Positions 9,351 through 16,758 of a DNA stretch of 64,000 nucleotides are shown here, piece by piece. A program made the position numbers and the translations under genes. This DNA comes from a bacterium MS4 (GTDB lineage: Bacteria; Bacillota; Clostridia; Oscillospirales; Acutalibacteraceae): the NCBI GenBank assembly GCA_000752215.1, contig CCFG01000011.1:405183-469182 (forward strand), in the 5' to 3' direction. How positions within the stretch are numbered: the first letter of the stretch is position 1; the number at the start of each line of letters is the position of its first letter. The notes beneath the pieces were generated by a model. That model was not told the origin of the DNA and did not search any database. It worked only from the letters and a program-made list of their open reading frames with translations.

Positions 9351-9426
9351 GGGGCATTAGCTCAGCTGGGAGAGCGCCACACTGGCAGTGTGGAGGTCAG
9401 CGGTTCGATCCCGCTATGCTCCACCA
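9351..9426 (+). tRNA. tRNA-Ala (anticodon GGC)
   Basis: The 76-base cloverleaf has a GGGGCAT/ATGCTCC acceptor stem with one wobble pair. The D arm is GCTCAGCTGGGAGAGC. The anticodon stem CCACA/TGTGG closes a CTGGCAG loop, giving anticodon GGC. The T arm is AGCGG-TTCGATC-CCGCT, and the encoded CCA ends at 9426. The last ten bases are part of an 11-bp sequence repeated at 20735-20745, which marks this gene as the attachment site of the following mobile element. Confidence 0.97.
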
Positions 9427-9427
9427 A
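9417..9427 (+). repeat. attL core (11-bp direct repeat, tRNA-Ala 3' end)
   Basis: TGCTCCACCAA covers the last ten bases of the tRNA and one base beyond it, and recurs exactly at 20735-20745. Eight bases to the right begins AATCCGAACC (9436-9445). Its reverse complement GGTTCGGATT lies at 9464-9473 and again ten bases before the right-hand core (20715-20724). Confidence 0.82.
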
Positions 9428-9626
9428 ATCAAGATAATCCGAACCTTTTTCTAATCGGGAATGGGTTCGGATTTATCATTTATATGGATGAAGTAGTATA
9501 AGAAAAGCGGCGGCGGTATGGGCTACATACTGCCGCCGTTACTTTAATCAAAGGAATTATAGGACATCGAAAAATTTGGTAATATTAATAGTTTGCAGGT
9601 AGTCGACAAGCAGATTAGATATGGAT

Positions 9627-10601
9627 TTACTCGTCGCCACGATGTTCGACATCATGGCATACATTGCATAGAGTGGTGAGGTTTTCCACTGTGTTATCTC
9701 CGCCATCTTTGTGATGCTTTTTATGATGTAGTTCAAGCATCTTTCTGGGGTCTTCTTTTGATAACATACTTCTATTCCAACCACATTTAGTACAACTAAA
9801 ATGATCCCGCTCCAAAACGGCCACTCGAACAACATCTGGAATTTTTCTATCGTGCTCATGTGCTTGTCTATCTTCTTCTAAAACATAAACACCAACAGGT
9901 AAATCTTCTCGGCCGGTATTTTTAGTAACTATGGGCCAACCATCTTCCGTTCGTAATTCTCTTACACGTCGTGCCCATTCCTTTGCTTCCCCGGCTAAAT
10001 AGCTTAATTCTTCACCTGTAACTTGCACTCCTACATTTTTTCTTAGGTACTCAATGATTTTATCCTTTGTTGCAATCTTCTTTTTACGAATCTCATTGAG
10101 TAAGTTCCAGCGAAGGGCAGCGTCTCTATCTTGTTCGGTACGCATAAGTATATATTGATTAGGCCTGATTTTAGAAGGATCAATCCCTAAAGCTTGAAAC
10201 GAGGCAGCATCATCTGGATTTTGAGCCATTTCGCTGACTGTATAACCCGAATAGATCCACCAACCAAATTGAACACGCAATTCTCTAAGGCGGCGAGCCC
10301 ATTCATCAATACCTGCTACGACCATAAGCTCATCTCCATCAATTACCATTTGAGGGTATTGAAGTAGGTAGGAGATAATTCGCTCACGGGCGGAAGCCGC
10401 TTCGCTCTTTGGAATAAGTGAGCTTCCTAAATCACGTAGCGTATGAAACGCTGGAACCAACGCAACAACCTTAGGGCGAAGATCACTTTTCTTCAATTCC
10501 TCAGAAAAGTTTGTGAGCAACTCAACTAGTGACTGCCGAAGTTCTTCTGGAACATCTTTGGGCTGAGAACGACGTGCCAAATCGGCACCTTCTTTCATCA
10601 T
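9627..10601 (-). CDS. HNH endonuclease, probable restriction enzyme
   Basis: The 324-residue protein ends in an HNH nuclease domain (about residues 255-322). This has a zinc-ribbon pair (CTKCGWN, CNVC), LELHHKKHHKDGGDN and a terminal CHDVEH. Upstream are two tandem copies of a roughly 60-residue domain. They share the pattern IIxYLxxx...V.G.EL...AG...EWARR.RELR...GW.I (about residues 88-150 and 168-225), probably duplicated DNA-reading winged helices. It follows vsr by three bases and forms one operon with the methyltransferase. The likely role is the nuclease of a type II restriction-modification system, but the recognition sequence is unknown. It is AT-rich relative to the host. Confidence 0.82.
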   Translation of the reverse strand: MMKEGADLARRSQPKDVPEELRQSLVELLTNFSEELKKSDLRPKVVALVPAFHTLRDLGSSLIPKSEAASARERIISYLLQYPQMVIDGDELMVVAGIDEWARRLRELRVQFGWWIYSGYTVSEMAQNPDDAASFQALGIDPSKIRPNQYILMRTEQDRDAALRWNLLNEIRKKKIATKDKIIEYLRKNVGVQVTGEELSYLAGEAKEWARRVRELRTEDGWPIVTKNTGREDLPVGVYVLEEDRQAHEHDRKIPDVVRVAVLERDHFSCTKCGWNRSMLSKEDPRKMLELHHKKHHKDGGDNTVENLTTLCNVCHDVEHRGDE

Positions 10602-10604
10602 TTT

Positions 10605-11057
10605 TTAATCGACATGTTTAATACTGTTTTGTGTAGCTGCATTCTCTCTAAACAAAAATTCTTTTATGCGTTGCAACAAAGCATCTTGATTTTGCTTTTT
10701 AAGCTCGCATTCCCAAACGACTAACACCCGCCATCCTAATTCTTTAAGTTTCGCTTCATCAATTCTGTCACGTTCTATATTCTTGTCGATCTTTTTATTC
10801 CAAAACTCTGTGTTTGTTTGCGGACGTTGTCCTCGCTTACAATTGTGACCATGCCAAAAGCAACCATTTACAAAAATTACAGCCTTATATTTCGGCAGCA
10901 CAATATCAGGTGTTCCTGGAAGGTTTTTACGAGAAAGACTAAATCTAAACCCATTCCTATGCAGAATACTTCTTAACTTAACTTCAGGCGCAGTATTCTT
11001 ATTTTTAATATGAGACATTATTTCTTTTCTTTTTTGAGAATCAAATATATCAGCCAT
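10605..11057 (-). CDS. vsr: Very short patch repair endonuclease Vsr
   Basis: Vsr nicks 5' of T:G mismatches left by deamination of 5-methylcytosine, so it usually travels with a C5 methyltransferase. The 150-residue protein has the normal length. It contains the family motifs MSHIKNKNTAPEVKLRSILH, LPGTPDIVLPKYKAVIFVNG and CFWHGHNC, the metal- and zinc-binding core, plus WRVLVVWECEL near the end. Its start overlaps the methyltransferase stop by eight bases, which implies translational coupling. Confidence 0.95.
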   Translation of the reverse strand: MADIFDSQKRKEIMSHIKNKNTAPEVKLRSILHRNGFRFSLSRKNLPGTPDIVLPKYKAVIFVNGCFWHGHNCKRGQRPQTNTEFWNKKIDKNIERDRIDEAKLKELGWRVLVVWECELKKQNQDALLQRIKEFLFRENAATQNSIKHVD

Positions 11058-12171
11058 CTTTTTTTATTTCCAGAAGTCTTTCTATACACGTTGCAACTTG
11101 AGCGGCCAATAATGGAGGAACAGCATTCCCAATCTGTTTGGCAATTTCTATTTTACTGCCAAGAAAACAGAAAGAATCGGGAAACGATTGCAACCGCGCA
11201 GCTTCACGATGTGTAATTGGTCTATGTTCTTTTGGATGCAAATAGCGCCCCTTTTCCGGCTTAAAAAATTCTGTACGAATAGTGACGGATGGTTTATCCC
11301 ACCATAATCTTCCAAATAAATCAGTGCCGCCGGATTTTTTATTAATCCAACAATTCGGTGTTATTTCCGGTGCAATTCGCTGTAAATCAAAGCGATTCAT
11401 TCCTTCGTTGGGTATTGACATATATCGTCTAAGGCTAACTTCTGTTGGCTTACGCCCAAAATGCAAATCAAGTGGTGGTTCAATATCTTTTCTAATTTCT
11501 GTTCCTACCGGTTTCGGCAAATCCCCAATAGCGTCTCGAACTGTTCGCCACGGTTGGGGGTTTTCAATATAGCCATCTGTTGGATTCAGTGTGTTAGGGG
11601 AAATTACAGCAGGATTATAATGTGTTTTCAGTGGTGGGAAGAAGTTATTGGGATCTGCAAATTTACACCCAATTATAAAAGCTCTGTATCTCACTTGCGG
11701 TACACCATAATCGGCAGCGCATAGTTTAGCTTTAGCTAATTTGGAAAAACCCAATTTTTTTGCATACCGAGCTATGTCTTTGTATTCTTCTGAACCCAGC
11801 AATTGTGGGACATTTTCCATTACAAAAACATCCGCTCCAGAGCGCTTGACAACATCCATAAAGGGAAGCCAAAGGCTTCTCCTTGAATCTCCGTTACGAT
11901 TTCTATTCAATAAACTAAAACCTTGGCACGGTGGCCCGCCAATTACAACATCAGCAGTTGGGATAGTCGTATCTGGAGCATTTAACAGATCAACTATATC
12001 GCCAACAATACAATGATTTCCATAATTAGCATTGTATGTATCCGCGGCATATTGATTAAAATCGTTTGCCCAAACTGGCTCAAAATCATGTTTCAATAAG
12101 TGGCTAAAACCGAGAGACAGCCCCCCCGCACCACAGAATAAATCTATAAGTTTATATTTAGTATTTGACAT
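11050..12171 (-). CDS. DNA (cytosine-5-)-methyltransferase
   Basis: The 373-residue enzyme methylates cytosine at C5 using SAM. Motif I is LIDLFCGAGGLSLGF, motif IV is GGPPCQGFS with catalytic Cys82, motif VI is MENVP, motif VIII (QVRYRAF) follows, and motif X is QIGNAVPPLLA. The target-recognition region (about residues 190-310) gives no specificity by eye. With the overlapping vsr and the HNH gene it forms a three-gene restriction, modification and repair cassette at the left end of the element, probably transcribed from the 12172-12300 region. Confidence 0.95.
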   Translation of the reverse strand: MSNTKYKLIDLFCGAGGLSLGFSHLLKHDFEPVWANDFNQYAADTYNANYGNHCIVGDIVDLLNAPDTTIPTADVVIGGPPCQGFSLLNRNRNGDSRRSLWLPFMDVVKRSGADVFVMENVPQLLGSEEYKDIARYAKKLGFSKLAKAKLCAADYGVPQVRYRAFIIGCKFADPNNFFPPLKTHYNPAVISPNTLNPTDGYIENPQPWRTVRDAIGDLPKPVGTEIRKDIEPPLDLHFGRKPTEVSLRRYMSIPNEGMNRFDLQRIAPEITPNCWINKKSGGTDLFGRLWWDKPSVTIRTEFFKPEKGRYLHPKEHRPITHREAARLQSFPDSFCFLGSKIEIAKQIGNAVPPLLAAQVATCIERLLEIKKDG

Positions 12172-12317
12172 ATTTCACCTAAACCAATTCGATAAATATA
12201 TTTTGATTATAGCATACGAAAGCAATCCTGTCACTTGATTTTGCTTCCGAGTATTAATTATGGAGCTTAAAAAAATCCACCTATCAGGAGATGTTTAACT
12301 AAACCTTTTTCAAAAAA

Positions 12318-12355
12318 CAAGAACAGGCTGACGTCAAATCAACCTGTTCTTGTCG
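12318..12355. terminator. Hairpin between methyltransferase and Rep operons
   Basis: The arms ACAAGAACAGG and CCTGTTCTTGT match over 11 bp around a loop of about 15 bases. It lies in the 220-base gap upstream of the methyltransferase gene and downstream of the small gene at 12394. It probably ends the minus-strand transcript of the rep operon. Confidence 0.55.
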
Positions 12356-12393
12356 TTATGATCACTCGAGGGTTATCCGTAGTTTTGCAAGAG

Positions 12394-12573
12394 TTAGGGT
12401 TTCGTTCCTTTCTCCTGATTTTCTTTTTCCTGCCGCCTTTGCCATTCGGCAAATTCCCGCTTGCCGTCCTCGCTCTCAAAATAAGCCTGTATGTCCGGGA
12501 GCAGGCAGCGGGCTAGAGATTCTATCACATGATATGGAATGTCAGTTTGACGGTTCTTTTTCCGCCGTTTCAA
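12394..12573 (-). CDS. Small charged protein overlapping the rep 3' end
   Basis: The proposed 59-residue protein begins at a TTG codon placed five bases after AAGGAGGGAGG, the only strong ribosome site here. It overlaps the end of rep by 32 bases in another frame. The sequence is rich in Lys, Glu and Gln with the core IPYHVIESLARCLLPDIQAYFESEDGK. The arrangement suggests translational coupling to rep. I recall similar small ORFs beside Rep genes in clostridial elements, but I assign no function. Confidence 0.6.
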   Translation of the reverse strand: MKRRKKNRQTDIPYHVIESLARCLLPDIQAYFESEDGKREFAEWQRRQEKENQEKGTKP

Positions 12574-13498
12574 TAGGGCCTCCCTCCTTTGAGGCAATGT
12601 TATACTGCCGATAGTTGATGATATTTTTAACCTCCCCGGCCTCGTCGGTAATTGCGATAGTCTTTTCGTAGGTGAGCGGTGCACCGCCTATGGCCTCCTG
12701 TGCTTCGGCCTCTGTGACCTGCCATACCTCTGGCCTTTTTATGCCTCGGCTGGCTCGGTACAGGTTGAATCCGGGAGGATACAGGCGTAGCCGCGCTCCT
12801 TTGATGATTGCTTTCTTTTGGCGCTCGCCTTGCTTGTCCGTGATGCTGGCCTCAGATATGCGACCCTTTATGGCTCCCGCGCTTATGGCTTCGGTCAGTT
12901 CCATATCCCCAAGGTAGGCGGTCAGGTAAAGGCCGGGATTCTCAATCCCTTTCAAACTCTTTGTTTTGGTAAAGCCGTTGCCCCAAATCCGCGCCATGTC
13001 TTGATTTGGGATAAATGGAGATTTTTCAGGGAATAGAAACAGGCCGTGCAAATGCCATGCGCCCCTTGCTTGTGGTTCGGCGGCGGTGATATATTCGGCG
13101 GACGGGTGTCCCTGCTTGTCCAAGTGATAGCGAAAGCGTTGCCAGAATCGCCGAAAGTCCTCATAAAGCCGTTTTGCGTCGGTCATATTCTCGGCATAGG
13201 TAAGCGTTATCCATAGGGCCGTTTCCGGGTCTGTTAGATTGGCATCGATGAGATCGCGGAGCTTGCGGAGGGATTGCGCCACATTCGCCTTGCTTTCCCA
13301 TCTGGTCGCGGCGTGAGCAGACTCCCTGACTTCCCCTGTGCGCTTATCTACATACAAATCTGCGTTTAGCTTTTCAATCACACCGCCAGTAGGAACAGAC
13401 CGCATATATCGGACTTCCACGACATTCCCGCACCGCTTCACCGTTACTGTCGCATCCGGCGTGTCCGGCCTTACGTCCGGGATTCTGTCAATGTTCAT
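12542..13498 (-). CDS. Rolling-circle replication initiator (HUH-type Rep)
   Basis: The 318-residue protein shows the signatures of HUH endonucleases. A first conserved segment is ALWITLTYAENMTD (about residues 94-107). The metal-binding HUH motif follows in GAWHLHGLFLF (His149, His151). Candidate nucleophile tyrosines lie in GLYLTAYLGDM (Tyr191, Tyr195). Such proteins nick one strand at a double-strand origin and stay linked to the 5' end. They drive replication of small plasmids and can serve as mobilisation relaxases in integrative elements. No good Shine-Dalgarno precedes the start, but GC-rich hairpins lie just upstream (13515-13570). Confidence 0.8.
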   Translation of the reverse strand: MNIDRIPDVRPDTPDATVTVKRCGNVVEVRYMRSVPTGGVIEKLNADLYVDKRTGEVRESAHAATRWESKANVAQSLRKLRDLIDANLTDPETALWITLTYAENMTDAKRLYEDFRRFWQRFRYHLDKQGHPSAEYITAAEPQARGAWHLHGLFLFPEKSPFIPNQDMARIWGNGFTKTKSLKGIENPGLYLTAYLGDMELTEAISAGAIKGRISEASITDKQGERQKKAIIKGARLRLYPPGFNLYRASRGIKRPEVWQVTEAEAQEAIGGAPLTYEKTIAITDEAGEVKNIINYRQYNIASKEGGPIETAEKEPSN

Positions 13499-13514
13499 AA
13501 AATATCAAGTTAAT

Positions 13515-13570
13515 ACCGCCTGCGGCGGTGGACGGTTCGGGCGGCTCTTGCTGCGCTGCACCGCCCGTCC
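13515..13570. other. GC-rich double hairpin upstream of rep (candidate nick site)
   Basis: The 81-base gap between the FtsK-like gene and rep holds two inverted repeats. ACCGCC-TGC-GGCGGT lies at 13515-13529, and GGGCGG/CCGCCC extended by GGAC/GTCC lies at 13530-13570. The stretch is far more GC-rich than its neighbours. It could be the Rep double-strand origin or oriT, or simply leader structure; no nick consensus was recognised. Confidence 0.35.
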
Positions 13571-13579
13571 CGCCCAGTG

Positions 13580-14671
13580 TCAGCGGCACATCGCTTTCCG
13601 AATGGTATCATTGAGAACTTCAAAGTCCCTAATCGGCGCAATTTTGACACGCTCTATGCCTTTTCCATCAATAAGCATATACCCCTCGCCCAAGCCATTG
13701 CGCTCGTTCATTTTGTCCTTGTAGTCTGAAAAAAGCATTTGCCGTTGCTCCTTTGACAAATCCCCAAGCGCCAGAATAGCCCGAAACTGGTCACGGGCAC
13801 CAGCTTTGAAATGCTCAACATCGGCACGTTGTACGCCAATCAGTATCCGCATATTTAGACTGCGCCCCATAAAGAGCATATTGCCAACCATTGTCTTTAG
13901 TTCATCAGCAGCCTTTTTGTCCTGTGCAGATATAAGCGCTCCATATTCATCTATTAGCAAAACCCGGATTTGCTTGTTACGCTCTTCGTCATTGGCTGCA
14001 AGCCGTTCTGAAAACTCTTGATAGAACGCCCTTATGCCGTTGGGTACATCTTCATAGCCGTAAAAATTGGACGTATCCTCAAATTGAGCAAAGCTGCTTT
14101 TCTTGTAGTCGCAAATTGTGATACTAACAGTTGGAATGTACTTTGCATAAATGCCGAGTAGTACCGAAAGGGCATAGCTCTTGCCGCTGCCGGTTTTTCC
14201 TACGCACAGCAGATTGGGCAGCTTACTGAGTTCTTTTGCAAAAAACTCATTATAAGGTGAAATGATAGTGGGTCTATCGTGCTTGCGTGGCGTAACATAT
14301 AGCCTTGTGCACGTGCTTTTTTTGCATAGTTCTATACGGTCAATGCGAAAATTCAAGGCTGTTTCGAGTTGCTCCGTTTTATCCTCAAAAGCGGAAACGG
14401 TCACTCCTTTATTGTCAATTCCCCAAATTAGACCGTAGAGCTTTGTTTTATCGCCACGAACAGAACGCAAACGAGGATACTCCCCCGAACAATTCTTTAT
14501 ACCGTTGCGCTTGCAAGCTTGCAGAAATCGCTTTGCCTTAATGGGTGGGGTTCGGATAAACTGAACAATGCAAGTTAGCACTGTTAAAAAGAGTGTGAAA
14601 AGCACCATGTTTCGCGTAAACTCTCCCAACGGTTCGGGAATAGCCGATAAAAAGTCATTTATGGTATTCAT
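13580..14671 (-). CDS. FtsK/SpoIIIE-domain DNA translocase or coupling protein
   Basis: The 363-residue protein has an N-terminal hydrophobic segment (about residues 22-38, NMVLFTLFLTVLTCIVQFI). A RecA-like motor follows with Walker A VGKTGSGKS (157-165) and Walker B VLLIDEYG (237-244). Downstream motifs include GVQRADVEHFKAGARDQF and LGEGYMLIDG, typical of the FtsK/TcpA group. In mobile elements these proteins bring DNA to a conjugation channel, or pump double-stranded DNA by themselves as in actinomycete elements. The ribosome site GGAAAGGAAAG precedes ATG. It probably works with Rep. Confidence 0.83.
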   Translation of the reverse strand: MNTINDFLSAIPEPLGEFTRNMVLFTLFLTVLTCIVQFIRTPPIKAKRFLQACKRNGIKNCSGEYPRLRSVRGDKTKLYGLIWGIDNKGVTVSAFEDKTEQLETALNFRIDRIELCKKSTCTRLYVTPRKHDRPTIISPYNEFFAKELSKLPNLLCVGKTGSGKSYALSVLLGIYAKYIPTVSITICDYKKSSFAQFEDTSNFYGYEDVPNGIRAFYQEFSERLAANDEERNKQIRVLLIDEYGALISAQDKKAADELKTMVGNMLFMGRSLNMRILIGVQRADVEHFKAGARDQFRAILALGDLSKEQRQMLFSDYKDKMNERNGLGEGYMLIDGKGIERVKIAPIRDFEVLNDTIRKAMCR

Positions 14672-14733
14672 TGTGGTCTTTCCTTTCCAAAGGAAATGGC
14701 AAGGGGCGTTTTACCCCCACGCCATACCAAATC

Positions 14734-15099
14734 TTATTTGCTATTTGTGTTGACAATCTCAACTCCGTCTGCCGTTCCGCTCATTTGCATTTTTCCGTTA
14801 ATTGTATATATGGAAATTTGCGGATTTTTGAAACGTACAATCAAAGGCTTCATAGCGGAGCACAATGACTTTATTTTCTCATCGTCTACGTCCGGCAAAG
14901 GGTCAGTGCTTCCTTCTATCCTAATAGTGAGGGGAGCAAACCCCTGTCCCTGTAATGCGACACCGATGTTCGTATGAGTACGAATGTCACTTGTGGGCTT
15001 GCCATCTGCAAACGGCAGTACAGCACGTTTCTCCGTCAGAAAGGCAATGTCTTGATTGTCATTTATCGCACCTAGCCCCACTTTAATTTTGTTTGCCAT
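14734..15099 (-). CDS. Conserved-looking hypothetical protein of the transfer operon
   Basis: The 121-residue protein starts at ATG after AAGGAG; an upstream extension to 15285 would overlap the next gene and lacks a ribosome site. No known domain is recognised. The sequence appears to be mostly beta strand, with DIAFLTEKRAVLPFADGKPTSD early and PLIVRFKNPQISIYTINGKM late. Its place just ahead of the FtsK-like and rep genes is where small replication elements often encode a single-strand DNA-binding or accessory protein. That role is a guess. Confidence 0.6.
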   Translation of the reverse strand: MANKIKVGLGAINDNQDIAFLTEKRAVLPFADGKPTSDIRTHTNIGVALQGQGFAPLTIRIEGSTDPLPDVDDEKIKSLCSAMKPLIVRFKNPQISIYTINGKMQMSGTADGVEIVNTNSK

Positions 15100-15157
15100 A
15101 ATAAAATCTCCTTTTTGTGTACCCCTGTGCCAGTAAACACAGGGGTATATCATTCCG

Positions 15158-15481
15158 TTACTTGCTCTTTTGCTTGCTGTTCTCTTGACTTTGGCACTGC
15201 CAAATGACATCAAAAATTTTCTCAATAGCCGCCTTGAATGTATCAGCCTCGTAACCCTCCCCCGAACAATCAAAGCTAAAATCACTTGAAACCACCACTA
15301 CACCAATGTGATTGGTAAGTAGAAATTTTAAGAAATCGCGTGGGGTCATGCGGTCGCTTGTGCTACAAATGAAATTTGCTTGCGAGACTGCGTGCGGATA
15401 ATTCTTGGAAAAGTTGCAGTGTATCATCTCATATAAATTAGGTGTTGGGTCTTTACCTACAATGCCGATATTTCTAACCAT
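15158..15481 (-). CDS. Hypothetical protein, first gene of the element's minus-strand operon
   Basis: The 107-residue protein has no recognisable domain. It includes MVRNIGIVGKDPTPNLYEM and a hydrophobic strand IGVVVVSSDFSFDCS. The family is unknown to me. It leads the minus-strand operon of 15158, 14734, FtsK-like and rep, and is read divergently from the XRE regulator at 15696, so it is probably controlled by that regulator. Confidence 0.5.
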   Translation of the reverse strand: MVRNIGIVGKDPTPNLYEMIHCNFSKNYPHAVSQANFICSTSDRMTPRDFLKFLLTNHIGVVVVSSDFSFDCSGEGYEADTFKAAIEKIFDVIWQCQSQENSKQKSK

Positions 15482-15497
15482 CTTGTTATCCTGCTTG

Positions 15498-15677
15498 ACC
15501 TTACTGCCACTTAGCTACGGCGGCAGTAAGGTGTCTACTACTTTTATTTGTGCTGACCAGCTACAACATGAGATTAACATATCGCCTAAAAACCTTCATT
15601 CATTGATTCGATAACTTTGATAATTTCTTGCAGCTTTTTCTTGATTTTTCGTTGATAGGACGATAAAATCTTGATAA
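15498..15677. promoter_or_regulatory. Divergent control region with inverted repeat and TTGAT cluster
   Basis: The gap between the divergent operons starts with a perfect 11-bp inverted repeat ACCTTACTGCC/GGCAGTAAGGT (15498-15508 and 15522-15532). It is followed by a cluster of TTGAT(A) sites at 15603, 15617, 15641, 15652 and 15671, with CGATAA at about 15609 and 15661. This layout is what a repressor controlling both directions would use; the neighbouring XRE protein is the obvious candidate. Confidence 0.45.
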
Positions 15678-15695
15678 GGGAAAGCGAGGCGAAAA

Positions 15696-16307
15696 ATGAA
15701 AAAGGCGGCAAAAGATCTAACTCGGATTGCAATGGTTTTAGAGGATTTGAGAAAACAGGGAATAAATCAAGCGACGTTTGCAAAAGCAATTGGGTATCCA
15801 GAATCTAATGTTAGTGACATAAAGAATGGTAAGCGCCAGCCTCCGATGGACTTTCTGTTACAGGTGAATGAAGTCTATCATTATAGTATTGATTACATGC
15901 TTGATAAGTCTGATGATATGAAAGACGAAGCAAGCGAAATTCTGTCGGCTTTAAGTAAACTTTCTGATGGATACACGACAACGCCTAAAACCTATACAGA
16001 TAGTGACGGCAATATAATCGAAGGACAATTTTTGCTGCTAAATATAAATGAGCATTTATATGATTTTTTGGTCGCATATGACCATGCAACTCGATTGCAG
16101 CAAGAGCAAGGCTTGAAATCCTATAACGAGGAAATTCAGAAAATCAAGCAAGAATATATGAAACATAAAGGCACAGGCGAAAACCGGAAATGCATTCTTA
16201 TTCCAAGCAATAATATGATAGAGATAGTCGGCTCTAAAAAGAGGGAGCGACAAACAATGGACGAAATATTGGATTTAGGGACAGAGCTAAGTGATTATCT
16301 CGATTAG
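15696..16307 (+). CDS. XRE-family transcriptional regulator
   Basis: The 203-residue protein has an N-terminal Cro/CI helix-turn-helix at about residues 10-65 (INQATFAKAIGYPESNVSDIKNGKRQPP). The C-terminal region is about 130 residues long and lacks a recognised peptidase motif. It stands divergent to the rep/FtsK operon behind a cluster of TTGAT repeats and probably acts as the element's main repressor. GAGGC lies a few bases before the ATG. Confidence 0.82.
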   Translation: MKKAAKDLTRIAMVLEDLRKQGINQATFAKAIGYPESNVSDIKNGKRQPPMDFLLQVNEVYHYSIDYMLDKSDDMKDEASEILSALSKLSDGYTTTPKTYTDSDGNIIEGQFLLLNINEHLYDFLVAYDHATRLQQEQGLKSYNEEIQKIKQEYMKHKGTGENRKCILIPSNNMIEIVGSKKRERQTMDEILDLGTELSDYLD

Positions 16308-16327
16308 GCAAATAAAAAGACAGCCAT

Positions 16328-16375
16328 TACAGTACATTATGTGTACCACGGTGGCTGCCTTTTAGCTTATTAACT
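16328..16375 (+). terminator. Probable terminator after the XRE gene
   Basis: A long imperfect hairpin pairs AGACAGCCATTACAGTACA with TGTACCACGGTGGCTGCCT, with several mismatches and wobbles, and is followed by TTTTA. It sits about 20 bases after the XRE stop codon. Confidence 0.5.
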
Positions 16376-16419
16376 TGTCCCAATAAAAAACAACACCCAT
16401 GATACTTCTAATCAGTATC

Positions 16420-16650
16420 TTAGGTGTTGTTTTCCTTTTTAGGGTCTGGCAGAATTTCTATAATGTCGGTAACTTGACAACTAAATATTTGGCAAAGGGC
16501 GTCAAGTGTATTGGTTGATACAGATTCATCATTCATCAACCTTTGAATAGTTTTGCTATCCAAGTTATATATTCCGCATTTGGTTCTCAGAAAATAAGTG
16601 CTGATTTTTTTATATTCCATCAGCTTTCTAAGCGGCTCGAAAGAAACCAC
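16420..16650 (-). CDS. Short XRE-type (Cro-like) regulator
   Basis: The 76-residue protein begins at GTG seven bases after GGGGAGG, giving VVSFEPLRKLMEYKKIST. A longer reading from 16881 would run through the palindromic operator and overlaps the divergent gene. The helix-turn-helix is YNLDSKTIQRLMNDESVSTNTLDALCQIFSCQVTDIIEIL. This pattern is typical of small single-domain regulators that sit beside membrane-protein genes. It is divergent from the membrane protein at 16759, and the 32-bp palindrome between them is its likely operator. Confidence 0.75.
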   Translation of the reverse strand: MVSFEPLRKLMEYKKISTYFLRTKCGIYNLDSKTIQRLMNDESVSTNTLDALCQIFSCQVTDIIEILPDPKKENNT

Positions 16651-16702
16651 TGACGCACCTCCCCTCTTGACTTTATATTCATTATCACATATAATGACGA
16701 TG

Positions 16703-16734
16703 AACCTATATGAGGAATATTCCTCATATAGGTT
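16703..16734. promoter_or_regulatory. 32-bp perfect palindrome, likely operator
   Basis: AACCTATATGAGGAAT is followed directly by its exact reverse complement. It lies between the divergent starts at 16650 and 16759, 24 bases before the membrane-protein start. It is the strongest symmetrical site in the element. Confidence 0.7.
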
Positions 16735-16758
16735 GGGATGATTGGGAGAGGGGCTAAC

